A stretch of DNA of 64,000 bases from Chryseobacterium ginsenosidimutans. Lineage in GTDB: Bacteria > Bacteroidota > Bacteroidia > Flavobacteriales > Weeksellaceae. Both the position numbers and the translations under genes were made by a program. The notes beneath the pieces were generated by a model, which saw only the letters and a list, made by a program, of their open reading frames with translations, did not search any database and was not told the DNA's origin. The first letter of the stretch is position 1; every line of letters starts with the position of its first letter. The stretch spans positions 1,178,001-1,242,000 of the forward strand of contig NZ_JANUCO010000001.1 in NCBI RefSeq assembly GCF_024807225.1, read 5' to 3'. Positions 27,020 through 36,667 of the stretch are shown in pieces.

Positions 27020-28273
27020 TTATTTTTCAAATTCTAAACTTGCCAAGATGAAAGGTCCTGTTCCTTTTGCATCATTAGAACGAATTTCCTCATTCACATA
27101 ATATTCGTAAGAACCGTCTCTGTAAGGTTTTCCACCCAAACCAGCAACAGCACAACATTTATTTAAATTGACCACTCCGTTTTCATCAACAGTAATTAAG
27201 TTTTTGATGATTCCGTCGTAGCCTTTTTTAGCATAAGCTTTATATGATTTTGGAAGATATCCTCTGTTGACAGATTTCATCATCGTATACACAAACATCG
27301 ATGAACCCGTTGCTTCCAGATAATTTCCTTTTTCGCCGCCTTTATCCAAAACCTGATACCAAAGTCCGGTTTCTTTGTCCTGAACTTTGATCAATGCATC
27401 GGTGTAAGACTTTATATAAGAAATTAATTTTGCTCTTCCAGGATGGTTTTGCGGTAAATAATCTAAGACATCCACCATCGCCATTCCGTACCAACCCATC
27501 GCTCTCGACCAGAAATTTGGTGATTGTCCGGTTTGTTTATTCGCCCATTGTTGTTCCTTACTTTCATCCCAAGCGTGATACAATAACCCTGTTTTTTGAT
27601 CTAAAAGATGCTTTTGAATCAAATCAAATTGATTGATGATATCGTTGTAAGCCTTGTCTGCATCGGCTCCTTTTACAAAATCTTTGGTATAATGAGTATA
27701 AAACGGTTCGCCCATATACAAACCATCCAGCCACATTTGATTAGGATATATTTTCTTGTGCCAGAAACCGCCTTCTGAAGTTCTCGGTTGTCCATCGATT
27801 TGAGAACGAAGCGTTTGTAAGGCTTTTAGGTATTTCTCTTTTTTCTCTTTTTCGTAAAGATAAAGCAATACGTTTCCACTGTTCAGAAAGTCGATGTTGT
27901 ATTTGTCGAGTTCATAGGTAAGAATCGTGCCGTCTTCTTGTATTAGCTTATCACCAAAGCTGGTAATGTAATCTGAATATTCTTTTTTGCCTGTTTTTTC
28001 GTAGATTTTCTCAGCAGCATCCAAAACAATTGCTGTAGGATAAGTCCATTTTGGGCTTTTGCTGAAATCGATCATCCAAGATTCCGGGAAACGGTGCATT
28101 TCGGAAAGTAGCATTCTTTCAGACCATTTCAGATTCGTGGGAACTATTTTTCCGGATGGAGATGTTGTAGTTTTTGTCTGAGTTGCAACTTTTGATTGAG
28201 CACAAGCCAAAAACATTCCTGAGCCTAAAATTGCAATCGAGCAAATTTTAATTGTATGATTAATGAAATTCAT
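27020..28273 (-). CDS. unsaturated rhamnogalacturonyl hydrolase, GH105
   Basis: 417 residues, N-terminal lipoprotein signal with lipobox FLAC. The (alpha/alpha)6-barrel sequence has YPNQMWLDGLYMGEPFYTHY, the conserved catalytic Asp loop, with LLYHAWDESKEQQWA and WSRAMGWYGMAMVDVLDYLP. It releases the 4,5-unsaturated galacturonate from oligosaccharides made by lyases, giving the substrate of KdgF. Membrane-anchored, probably periplasmic. It lies between GH43 and PL1 on one strand with short gaps. Confidence 0.9.
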   Translation of the reverse strand: MNFINHTIKICSIAILGSGMFLACAQSKVATQTKTTTSPSGKIVPTNLKWSERMLLSEMHRFPESWMIDFSKSPKWTYPTAIVLDAAEKIYEKTGKKEYSDYITSFGDKLIQEDGTILTYELDKYNIDFLNSGNVLLYLYEKEKKEKYLKALQTLRSQIDGQPRTSEGGFWHKKIYPNQMWLDGLYMGEPFYTHYTKDFVKGADADKAYNDIINQFDLIQKHLLDQKTGLLYHAWDESKEQQWANKQTGQSPNFWSRAMGWYGMAMVDVLDYLPQNHPGRAKLISYIKSYTDALIKVQDKETGLWYQVLDKGGEKGNYLEATGSSMFVYTMMKSVNRGYLPKSYKAYAKKGYDGIIKNLITVDENGVVNLNKCCAVAGLGGKPYRDGSYEYYVNEEIRSNDAKGTGPFILASLEFEK

Positions 28274-28378
28274 TTTTTTTAACTTTAAAGTTGATTATTT
28301 TTTATCTAAAATGTTCAGTTTTTATCTAAATTTTGATAAATGATTTTTCGTTGAATTTAATAAAGAATTTCATGGTTA

Positions 28379-29794
28379 TTAGTTTTGGTTTTCAGTTATT
28401 TTTTTGACTATATCATTAAAATAAACTTCAATATTATCGTAGTTTTTATCTAAATCTCTTCCGTTTGCGTTCGCAATTTTCGGATTTAATTTATTTTTAA
28501 TTTCCCATTCATCGGGCATTCCGTCGTTGTCTGAATCGGGTAGAGGTTTTCCTGAATTTAAGGTTGGAAATCCGCCGACATCATTTTGTGAATCGATGAT
28601 TCCGTTGGTGCTTCCTTTCGAACCTTTATACGTGAAACTCCCGTTTTTTACATCTTTCAACACATGAAGATCAATCGCGTCTCTCATCAAACTTGCCCCT
28701 CCCAATTGTAAAACTTTCTCGTACGCTTCTTTGGCGGAATAGGTTTTTACATTATTCTGAATATCGTGTGGTTGACTGATTTTTATGGAATTTTTATCTT
28801 TATCCGTGAGATTGTAAGAGGGTTTCATCTGACTGAAAACGCCTTCCGTCCAATTATCTTTTGTGACTTCCGAATTTCCTTCTACAACGTTTCCATTGAT
28901 GTAATATTTTCCCCAGATGTTGTAGACTTCTGTCTCCGGTTTTTCGTTTTTATCGATGGCAACAATTCGCTGTTTCGTCATTGTCGCAGGTCCCGGTTTG
29001 TAGTAATTATTAACAATATTTACGTTCATTCCTTCACCGCCGTAGATATTATTGTGTCCCCAATTATAAATGACATTATTTCTGAAATCGGTAAGATCGG
29101 TCAAAGCAAATTTACTTCCCGCATATTCTCCCAATCTTGGGTTTCTGCTGTCGTGATGAGCGTAGATATTATGATGGAATGTAGCAAATTTTCCGCCTGC
29201 AATTCCGCCATATCCGTGAGCGCCTTTCTGATGAAAAGAATTTCTTAAACTTTCCGCGATTACGCACCATTGAAGCGTAGTATTTTCGTTCACATAAATG
29301 GAAACCGTCTCGTCTGTAGACCAGCTCATCGAGCAATGATCTACCATCAGATTTTTGATGAATCTTGCGCCCAACGCATCGCCTTCATATTTTTTCTGAT
29401 CACCCATTCTGAATCGCATGTAGCGTATAACCACATTATCTGCGCCTACAAAAGTTTCATAGTTGGCAACGGTAATTCCGTCTCCGGGAGCGGTTTGTCC
29501 GGCAATGGTGACGTTGCCTTCTTTTATTTTTAACGGTGATTCTAAGTAAATCGTTCCGCCTGTTTTAAAAACAATATATCTTGCACCTTTTTGGTCTAAA
29601 GCATATCTCAAAGTTCCTTCTGAACCGTCATCCGTCAATTTATCAACAATATAAACCTTTCCGCCACGACCGCCGGTTGTGTATCTTCCGAAACCTTCTG
29701 CGCCAGGAAAACTTACAGTATTTTGAGCTTCAACAAAAGTTGAAATCCCGCATAAAATTCCTATCGTCAATATTTTTGTGAAGTGTTTTTTCAT
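28379..29794 (-). CDS. pectate lyase, PL1
   Basis: 471 residues, signal peptide ending near VEAQ. The beta-helix shows SFPGAEGFGRYTTGGRGG at the start, GTLRYALDQKG, VDHCSMSWSTDE (the Ca-binding/catalytic helix turn) and HDSRNPRLGEYAGSKF. Near the C-terminus PDSDNDGMPDEWE is a thrombospondin-3-like Ca-binding repeat, common in secreted Bacteroidota enzymes. It cleaves de-esterified homogalacturonan by beta-elimination. With PL10 it gives the locus two unrelated lyase folds. No type IX secretion tail is visible. Confidence 0.92.
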   Translation of the reverse strand: MKKHFTKILTIGILCGISTFVEAQNTVSFPGAEGFGRYTTGGRGGKVYIVDKLTDDGSEGTLRYALDQKGARYIVFKTGGTIYLESPLKIKEGNVTIAGQTAPGDGITVANYETFVGADNVVIRYMRFRMGDQKKYEGDALGARFIKNLMVDHCSMSWSTDETVSIYVNENTTLQWCVIAESLRNSFHQKGAHGYGGIAGGKFATFHHNIYAHHDSRNPRLGEYAGSKFALTDLTDFRNNVIYNWGHNNIYGGEGMNVNIVNNYYKPGPATMTKQRIVAIDKNEKPETEVYNIWGKYYINGNVVEGNSEVTKDNWTEGVFSQMKPSYNLTDKDKNSIKISQPHDIQNNVKTYSAKEAYEKVLQLGGASLMRDAIDLHVLKDVKNGSFTYKGSKGSTNGIIDSQNDVGGFPTLNSGKPLPDSDNDGMPDEWEIKNKLNPKIANANGRDLDKNYDNIEVYFNDIVKKITENQN

Positions 29795-29831
29795 AAGTGG
29801 AAATTCTTTGGTGTTGCTGTTTTGGTTTAAA

Positions 29832-30854
29832 TTATTTTAAACTTTTTTTCGTGTTCCAGTTGTCTTTTCCTTTAAGAATATTGTTTGTTGTATATTTTTT
29901 GCTTTCTTCTTTGGTTAATTGATGCGACCATGAAACTCTTTTAGAAATATTACTTCCTGCTCCTTTTGAATTAAATTCTCCGTAGAAAGTTGTCTTTTCA
30001 GCATCGGGTTTGCTCCAGTTGTGCCATCCTTCAGGTTTAATTATGGAATCGATTGCACAATTTATATAAACTGTACTTGCATATGGTCTCCACGGACGAC
30101 CCAAATATACAGAATTTGTATCTGCATTTCCTGTTAAATTACAGTTAATAAATACAAATCCGAACTCGTTTTCCTGTGGAGTAGAGGCGGCTGTAACGTA
30201 AGATGCATTTTTTTTAGAATAAATGGTACAGTTTTCAAAAACGGCTGTTCCGGCTCCGAAAATGTAATCGGTTGTACCTTCAATGTAGCAGTTTTTAAAG
30301 TAATTTCTTGAAGGTTTTGTTTTGTCGACTGAATCCTGAACGCCTTTTAAATAAAGAGTATCCTGATTTCCTAATAATCTGCAGTTTTCGAAAGTAATCC
30401 TGTCACCTGAAGTCAATACCGCAACGGCTTGTCCGACTCTTCCCGAACTGTTTTCAAACGAAATATTTTTTGCTGTAAAATCATTTGAATAAATAAAAAT
30501 CGTTGAAGAATTTGTTGTTCCGATGTCTTTGCCTTCCGAATTCTTTTTTGAAGCAAAATCGTCGTAAGTAATGATGGTATTTTCAGGATTTTCTCCTTCC
30601 AATAAAATCGCTCCTTTTGTATGGGGAATGGTAATTTTTTCTTTGTAAGTTCCGGCTTTAATTAAAATTTTTGTTCTCATAGAAGAACCATTTTCAACGG
30701 CATCGATCGCTTGTTGTACTGTGGTAAAGTTGCCTTTTCCGTCTTTCGAAACTGTGATTAATTTATCATTAGTTTTGAAAGAAAGAAGACTTAACAATAG
30801 CATCGAAAATATTGAAAAGAATGTAAAACTTTTAATAAAATTGGAAGTTTTCAT
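29832..30854 (-). CDS. pectin methylesterase, CE8 (copy 2)
   Basis: 340 residues with a signal sequence (SFTFFSIFSMLLLSLLSF). CE8 motifs: GKGNFTTVQQAIDAV, LEGENPENTIITYDDF, LLGNQDTLYLKG (Asp), YIEGTTDYIFGAGTAVFENC (Asp) and YLGRPWRPYAST (Arg). Same reaction as the enzyme at 20472 but clearly diverged, so possibly different charge or side-chain preference. It is the first enzyme gene downstream of susCD, beyond the hairpin at 30872. Confidence 0.92.
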   Translation of the reverse strand: MKTSNFIKSFTFFSIFSMLLLSLLSFKTNDKLITVSKDGKGNFTTVQQAIDAVENGSSMRTKILIKAGTYKEKITIPHTKGAILLEGENPENTIITYDDFASKKNSEGKDIGTTNSSTIFIYSNDFTAKNISFENSSGRVGQAVAVLTSGDRITFENCRLLGNQDTLYLKGVQDSVDKTKPSRNYFKNCYIEGTTDYIFGAGTAVFENCTIYSKKNASYVTAASTPQENEFGFVFINCNLTGNADTNSVYLGRPWRPYASTVYINCAIDSIIKPEGWHNWSKPDAEKTTFYGEFNSKGAGSNISKRVSWSHQLTKEESKKYTTNNILKGKDNWNTKKSLK

Positions 30855-30871
30855 TGAAAGATTTTTAGTTA

Positions 30872-30912
30872 AAATACAGACTTCTCTTTTTACGGAGAAA
30901 GTCTGTATTTCT
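30872..30912 (-). terminator. hairpin between susD and the enzyme genes
   Basis: AAATACAGACTT pairs with AAGTCTGTATTT (small internal mismatch), with T-rich flank on both sides. On the - strand it would partly end the susCD transcript, a common arrangement that gives less enzyme mRNA than porin mRNA. Confidence 0.7.
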
Positions 30913-30938
30913 TTGATATGAATGTGAAATTTTTTTGT

Positions 30939-32763
30939 CTAGTAACCGTAATCCTGTGTAAGATTGTAGTTAGAATTTACAACATCTAAAGCCAATGGAA
31001 GCAATTCTCTTTTGTTTGGCTGGAAATAATATGCATAGCTCTTCACCGGATCTCCACTGATGTATGGCTGCGTCATGGCAAGTCTCCAGTTTACTTTTGT
31101 ATATCCGGAAGGTGTTGCCACACTTTGATTCGGGCTATAGAAAATGTCTGCTTTTGCAACTCCTGTAGCGGTATAAAAATCGATATCAGAAATATTTTGC
31201 TGAGCTGTTTTTGTAGGAGTATACGCTACTTTTTTGTAGAAAATATATTCCGGAACGTTGGCATAAGCTCCTGTACCATTCATGAATTGGGTAAGCTTGG
31301 CTTTTGTTTCGTTGATTTTAGTTTCTAATAAATTCCAACGGATCAGGTCGTATTTTCTAAGTCCTTCTCCACCAAATTCCAATTGTCTTTCTTTTACAAT
31401 GTAATTAAAGAACCCTGTTTTGTCTGTAGGAATCGTTCCTACTTGTCCCAAATTACCTGCATAAGCTCTTTGTCTTACCGACATCACTGCATTGATAGCT
31501 TCTGTAGAAGGCCCGCTGTGAAGTTCGTTGTCTGCTTCAGCAAACATTAATAAAATATCAGAATATCTTAATAATGGCCAATCAATTCCAAGGTTCTGAG
31601 AAGTTCCTGTAATAGCAGTCCAAGATTTTCTGAATTTACCGTCATTCCAGTTAATTGATGTCTGAAGTTCTTCCTGTTTTGTCGTATTTACTCTGAAAAT
31701 AGCTACGTTGATGTCTCTTCTTAAGTCATATTTAGTAAATTCATAGAAATATACCGGAATTGCACTGATCCCTCCTGAAGATTTCCAATCTGTATCATCG
31801 TGTCTCAACCCATTGTAGTAACCGATTTTACTGTCTGTTTTTGAGTTTCCTCCGAATGCTCCGATTGCGTAGATAACCTCATTCGTTGCATCTTGAGTAT
31901 TGGTATGTAAAGATCTGAATAATCCTTCATAACTTGGGTTCAATTGGTGTTGTCCTGAAGTCATGATATCTTTACATTCATCATAAGCGATCTGATAATA
32001 TTTTTGAGGATTAGAACCCTGTAACATTTGCTGAGGCGCTCTTCTTAAAGAATATCCGGCTCTTGCCAAAGCGATTCTTGCTCTTAAACCTTTTACAGCA
32101 CCTTTTGAAATTCTTTGTGCGGTAGTTGCTCCTTCAGATCTCCAAGGAACAAGGGCTTCAGCTTTTAATAAATCATCAAGAATTTTATCGTAGATAACGT
32201 CTCTGTCTGTTTTTGCAAGATATAGATCCGGAAGATCTGCTGATGGAACATCCTGAAACGGAACGTCTCCCCAGTTTTTAATAAGATCAGAATAGAATTG
32301 AGCTCTCAGTGTTAAAGCTTCACCCAAATATCTGTCCATTAATTTTTTGTCTGCTGCAGAAACCTGTCTGATAAACGGGAGAAAGCGGAATATTCTTAAT
32401 AACAAGGTTTGCTCTTTCAATCCCTGCATAAGTATCTAAGAAAGGTCTTAAAAGCTCTGTATTTGTAGGAATTGCACCAAAACAACTGATTCCTCTTCTG
32501 TCATTAGCATTGTAATCTCCTGAAGTTCTTAAATCGTCTCCTGATTGGGTAAGAATCAGGTTCATTCTCTGTCCATAGGTATTATCACCCATAGTTGCGT
32601 TGTAAACTCCCACCAATGCGGAGAAAGTATCGGAAGCTGAATCGAATTGCTGTGCTTCAGCTGTATTAGATAAGCTTTCTACATCCAGATATTGTTCACA
32701 TGAATTTAAAGATACTAATCCAACAATGGAAAATAGAATAGCTAAAAATTTATTTTTCTTCAT
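30939..32763 (-). pseudogene. susD: SusD/RagB glycan-binding lipoprotein, split by one-base frameshift
   Basis: Start at 32763 (MKKNKFLAILFSIVGLVSLNSC, lipobox LNSC). The first frame has the SusD start CEQYLDVESLSN and TYAGIERANLVIKNIP, then goes wrong. The second frame has DKKLMDRYLGEALTLRAQFYSDLI, NWGDVPFQDV and the C-terminal RQLEFGGEGLRKYDLIRW, classic RagB/SusD blocks. Removing one G from the GGG at 32377-32379 (C on the coding strand) joins them as NIPLSPFIRQVSAADKKL, giving about 607 residues. The protein caps the SusC porin outside the cell and binds pectin fragments. It starts 10 bases after the susC stop. A sequencing error is quite possible, as loss would disable the locus. Confidence 0.9.
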
Positions 32764-32773
32764 AATATTAGGG

Positions 32774-35700
32774 TTAAAAAGTGATGTCAACTCCTGATAA
32801 GATAAATCTGCTACGCGGATAAGCGGCATAATCTACACCAGGTGTTAAAGGATTTCTTCTTGTATTGGCTTCCGGATCATATCCGGAGTATCCTGTGATT
32901 GTAAATACGTTGTTCATGGTGAAATACAATCTGAAATTTGAAAGACCTAATTGTTTAGTAAAATCTTTTCCAAGAGAATATCCTAATGTTACGTTGTTTA
33001 GTCTTAAGAAAGATCCGTCTTCAATTGCGTACGAATGTAAGAAGTAGGCTCCTGCGGGTGGAGTCCATCCTGTAGTATTCGCATTTAAAGCTGCTAATGC
33101 AGTTGGGTCATTTACTTTTACCCCGGCATCATCGAACCATCTCCATCTGTCGGCTACTTCTGCCAACATATTGTTGTCTTTGTATAAATATTGTGTTGAA
33201 TATTCAATTTTGTTGGCGTTATACACTTTGTTTCCAACTGAGAAGTTGAATAGTAAGCTCATATCCCAGTTTTTGTAACGGAAAGTCTGGTTGAAACCAC
33301 CGTAGAATTTAGGCTGGGCATTTCCTAAGTCGGTCATATCCTTATTGTCGATAATACCGTCACCATTCAGATCCTGAAGTTTAAGATCTCCCGGCTGTAT
33401 AGCTTTTGCTCCGTTTGCTGCAGATGCAGAACTTGGAATACCTGCTTTTAATGTATAAACCTGTGTTGTCGTGTTATAATCAAAATCACTTATTTCATAT
33501 CTTCCTGCTGTCACATATCCCCAGAAAGTTCCTACGGGTTTACCAACCTGTACTAAGAAATCATTTAAGCTGTTTTGCCATCCTGAAGGATATAAGTAAG
33601 AATAAGAACTTGGAGATGCATTATTTCCTAAGCTTTTGATGGTATTTTTGTTTGATGAAATATTGGCATCCATCTTCCATGTGAAGTTATCTTTGTTGAT
33701 AATAGTCGTTCCTATGGAGAATTCAATCCCTTTATTTGTGGTACTTCCGGAATTTTGATATTGATATTCGTACCCTCTGTCTTTAGGGATTTGTGCTAAA
33801 AGCAACAAGTCTTTTGTATCTGTTTGATATACATCTAAACTACCGTAAACTCTTCCTTTAAACAACCCAAAATCTAAACCGATATTTTTAGAAGTTGCCG
33901 TTTCCCATTTTACGTTTTTATTGGCTAAGATATTTCCGGTTGTAGCACCCGGAGTTACATTAGTTCCGAACGCATATCCGTAGTCAGAAGATGTCGTAAA
34001 GAAGGTGTCGTATAAGAAAGATCCTATTCTGTTGTTTCCGGATAAACCATATCCTAAACGAAGTTTTAATTCGCTGATTGTTTTGCTGTCTTTTAAGAAA
34101 TTTTCTTCAGTAATTTTCCATGCGGCAGAAGCTGCAGGGAAGTATCCCCATCTGTTTCCCGGTCCGAAAACACTAGAACCATCCGCTCTCATTGAAGCTG
34201 TAAGGATATATTTATTTTTGAAAATATAGTTGGCTCTACCAAAAAATGAAGCCAATCGATCTGGTAATCTTCCTGCTTTTGGAGCGTCTTGTACCAAACC
34301 GGATGGTGGAGAAGCCGACTGAATGTTGGCAAATGCTTCCTCAGCATTGATAGATTTTGGAAACCATTTAACCGTCATCGCCAATGATTCTCCATCTGTT
34401 TTCACAATTTCTTGTCCCGCCAGTAAGTCTAGCTTATGATTTCCAAATGTTTTTCTGAAATTTAAAGTATTGGTATTCGTAATTCTTCTCGTTTGAGCTT
34501 TACTTAAAAATACCACAGGCTGGTCATTATTCTGTCTTGCCAAAGTGGTTACAGTACCGGAAAATTGATTGACATATTCATCTCTCTGTACATAGCCGAT
34601 GACACTTCTGAAGGTAAAATCTTTGTTGATTTTATATTCCAAAGTTCCATTTAGCAATAAGTCATTTCTTCCGTTTTCCTTGATCTCATTATTAGCTAAA
34701 AGAACAGGATTTACAAGATTGGTTTCATTGGCAAACAAAGGATCAAATTCATCCACATTTACGGTAGAACCTCCTTCAAATGGTTGATATCTTACCGCAT
34801 TTCTTAATCTGTTAGTACCTTGTGAACCGGTAGAAGATGTTCCTGCTCCGAAGATGGTTTGTCGGCTGTATCTTGCATTCAATGTCATGCTTACTTTCTT
34901 TGAAAGTTCATAATCATATTTGAAGTTGGCCATATTTCTTTTAAACCCTGAACCTATCATAATTCCGTCTTCCTGTACATTATTCAATGATAATGAGAAA
35001 GATGAATTATCAGTTCCTCCTGTCACAGAAAGGTTATGGGTGAAGTTGAATGCTTCTCTGCCAAAAACCTCATCCTGCCAATCTCTTTTCTTGATATCTT
35101 TGTATTTACCCAATTCTTGGTAAGTACCATATCTTGTTGCAAAGGCATCGATATCCGTTTGTACACCGCCTTTGTTGTACAATTCGTACTGATAAAGCAC
35201 GTATTGATACGGATCTAATACATCAATAGTATTCTGAATCTTTCTTACTCCTAAAAATGCATTGTAATTAATCGATGTTTTAGCCCTTTTACGACCTCCT
35301 TTTGTAGTGATCAAAACTACCCCGTTTGCTCCTCTGGCTCCATAAATATTGGTAGAAGATGCATCTTTTAAAACCTCAATAGATTCAATCTCTTTTGGTG
35401 ATAAAATTGATAGGGCATTATCCATCTGAACACCGTCTACGATGTAGAGTGGGGCATTACTTCCCGTAATAGAATTTCCTCCTCTGATGACAATGTCTAC
35501 ATCTGCTCCGGGCGAACCTTCGCTTAGCGAAACCTGTACTCCGGCCATCCTTCCCTGAATAGCTTCTGCAGCATTGGTTGATGGCATATCCTTGATTGCA
35601 TCTGCCTTTACGGAAGCAACAGAGTTGGTAACATCTTTTTTAGAAACCTTAGTATATCCCACCAAAACAACCTCGTCGATTTTGGTTTCTTTTTCCTTTT

Positions 35701-35788
35701 TAGTTTCTTTTTCTTGAGCCATTGCAAGGACAGGAAGTAGAAAAACAGTTAGATATAACCACTTTATTGAATGTACTTTTTTATCCAT
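32774..35788 (-). CDS. susC: SusC/RagA TonB-dependent outer-membrane transporter
   Basis: 1004 residues with signal peptide (LPVLAMAQ). The TonB box and plug start are KIDEVVLVGYTKVSKKDV, followed by EAIQGRMAGVQVSLSEGSPG, IRGGNSITGSNAPLYIVDG and IEVLKDASSTNIYGARGANG, the SusC signature. A 22-strand barrel follows, ending PRSRFILSGVDITF. Only about a dozen residues separate the signal peptide from the TonB box, so the usual N-terminal carboxypeptidase-like domain is absent. With SusD it imports pectin oligosaccharides. An operator-like palindrome lies 133 bases upstream. Confidence 0.95.
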   Translation of the reverse strand: MDKKVHSIKWLYLTVFLLPVLAMAQEKETKKEKETKIDEVVLVGYTKVSKKDVTNSVASVKADAIKDMPSTNAAEAIQGRMAGVQVSLSEGSPGADVDIVIRGGNSITGSNAPLYIVDGVQMDNALSILSPKEIESIEVLKDASSTNIYGARGANGVVLITTKGGRKRAKTSINYNAFLGVRKIQNTIDVLDPYQYVLYQYELYNKGGVQTDIDAFATRYGTYQELGKYKDIKKRDWQDEVFGREAFNFTHNLSVTGGTDNSSFSLSLNNVQEDGIMIGSGFKRNMANFKYDYELSKKVSMTLNARYSRQTIFGAGTSSTGSQGTNRLRNAVRYQPFEGGSTVNVDEFDPLFANETNLVNPVLLANNEIKENGRNDLLLNGTLEYKINKDFTFRSVIGYVQRDEYVNQFSGTVTTLARQNNDQPVVFLSKAQTRRITNTNTLNFRKTFGNHKLDLLAGQEIVKTDGESLAMTVKWFPKSINAEEAFANIQSASPPSGLVQDAPKAGRLPDRLASFFGRANYIFKNKYILTASMRADGSSVFGPGNRWGYFPAASAAWKITEENFLKDSKTISELKLRLGYGLSGNNRIGSFLYDTFFTTSSDYGYAFGTNVTPGATTGNILANKNVKWETATSKNIGLDFGLFKGRVYGSLDVYQTDTKDLLLLAQIPKDRGYEYQYQNSGSTTNKGIEFSIGTTIINKDNFTWKMDANISSNKNTIKSLGNNASPSSYSYLYPSGWQNSLNDFLVQVGKPVGTFWGYVTAGRYEISDFDYNTTTQVYTLKAGIPSSASAANGAKAIQPGDLKLQDLNGDGIIDNKDMTDLGNAQPKFYGGFNQTFRYKNWDMSLLFNFSVGNKVYNANKIEYSTQYLYKDNNMLAEVADRWRWFDDAGVKVNDPTALAALNANTTGWTPPAGAYFLHSYAIEDGSFLRLNNVTLGYSLGKDFTKQLGLSNFRLYFTMNNVFTITGYSGYDPEANTRRNPLTPGVDYAAYPRSRFILSGVDITF

Positions 35789-35920
35789 TTTGTATCCTTA
35801 TAGTTTTAATTTTTGGTTGAAAGTTTTTTCTCAGTCTTTTGTTCTTTGTGTGGATTTTGTTAAGTATTCTAATGTTTTTTAGCGGCAAATATTTTTAGAA
35901 AGAGTTACGCTTTTTAGAGT

Positions 35921-35932
35921 GCAATCGATTGC
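35921..35932. promoter_or_regulatory. LacI-type operator GCAATCGATTGC upstream of susC
   Basis: Perfect 12-base palindrome with the central CG typical of LacI-family sites. The identical sequence is at 52754 before xylA and a near-copy at 36605 before kduI. Probable binding site of the regulator at 48483-49511. Confidence 0.7.
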
Positions 35933-36454
35933 GTAATTTTTCATTATAAATATCTTGGCTTCTAAACTAATATTATTTTCCAATATGCAAAGAAAAAAAT
36001 ATTATTTTTTCATTAATTTGATTACTCAATCTATTCATTTTCATAGAACATAAGTTTGTTGTTTTTGCTTAAAATATTGATAATTAATGATTTGTTTGTA
36101 TTGATATCATTCCATAATCTTATAATAAAATTTAGCATTTTTTTATTATTTACCATTTTTAAACTTAAAATTTTCTTAAAATTACCCCTTTTTTGAGTTG
36201 AATAAATTCCCCAAATTGATGCTCAAGAATAAAAAATTTGTTCATTTCCTGATTTTTGTCATCTTTTTGAACTGATATTTAAGTAGTATTTTATACTTAA
36301 TAAGGTTTGATCTTATTATCTATAATATATAGAATGAATTTTAGTTATTTTTATTAAATCAGTATTGAATTTTCAGGGTTTTGTTTTGGCACGATTTTAT
36401 ATTTAAATTAATGTTCAGTATTAATTTTGGTTAATTCAAAACACAAAATCGTAT

Positions 36455-36462
36455 TAAATTTG
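36455..36462 (+). promoter_or_regulatory. -7 box TAAATTTG, possible kduI promoter
   Basis: Matches TAnnTTTG. A TTTG at 36426-36429 is 25 bases upstream, slightly far. If used, the operator at 36605 would lie within the transcribed leader and act as a roadblock. Confidence 0.4.
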
Positions 36463-36604
36463 CGTCTTATTTTACTCTTTTTTTAATTTTATTTTATTGT
36501 AAATCAGAGGAGTGTAAATAAAAATTAATTTTTTGTTAACTAATTGAAGAATAATTATATATTTATCACGTAAGTATTTCTATTAAAATTTAGTGTAATT
36601 TAAT

Positions 36605-36618
36605 GCAATCGATTACGC
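36605..36618. promoter_or_regulatory. LacI-type operator variant upstream of kduI
   Basis: GCAATCGATTACGC shares the first ten bases with the perfect palindrome at 35921 and 52754 and keeps the AATCGATT core. It is 50 bases before the kduI start. Confidence 0.65.
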
Positions 36619-36667
36619 AATGTTTAACAGGTTTGAGAAAACCGTAATTTATTTAAAAATCCAGAGT

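Larger units (their letters stand above)
35789..36667. other. divergent regulatory region between susC and kduI
   Basis: About 880 very AT-rich bases with no gene. It holds operator-like palindromes at each end (35921 and 36605) and a -7-type box at 36455. The middle shows T- and A-runs only. An in-frame ATG at 36620 overlaps the second operator and is not the kduI start. Confidence 0.7.

Noticed and set aside
28766..29248. 160-codon open frame on the + strand
   Set aside because: Antisense within the PL1 gene; no signal, motif or start context.
36620..36667. ATG at 36620 as the start of kduI
   Set aside because: It overlaps the LacI-type operator; the start at 36668 gives the family's usual 278 residues.
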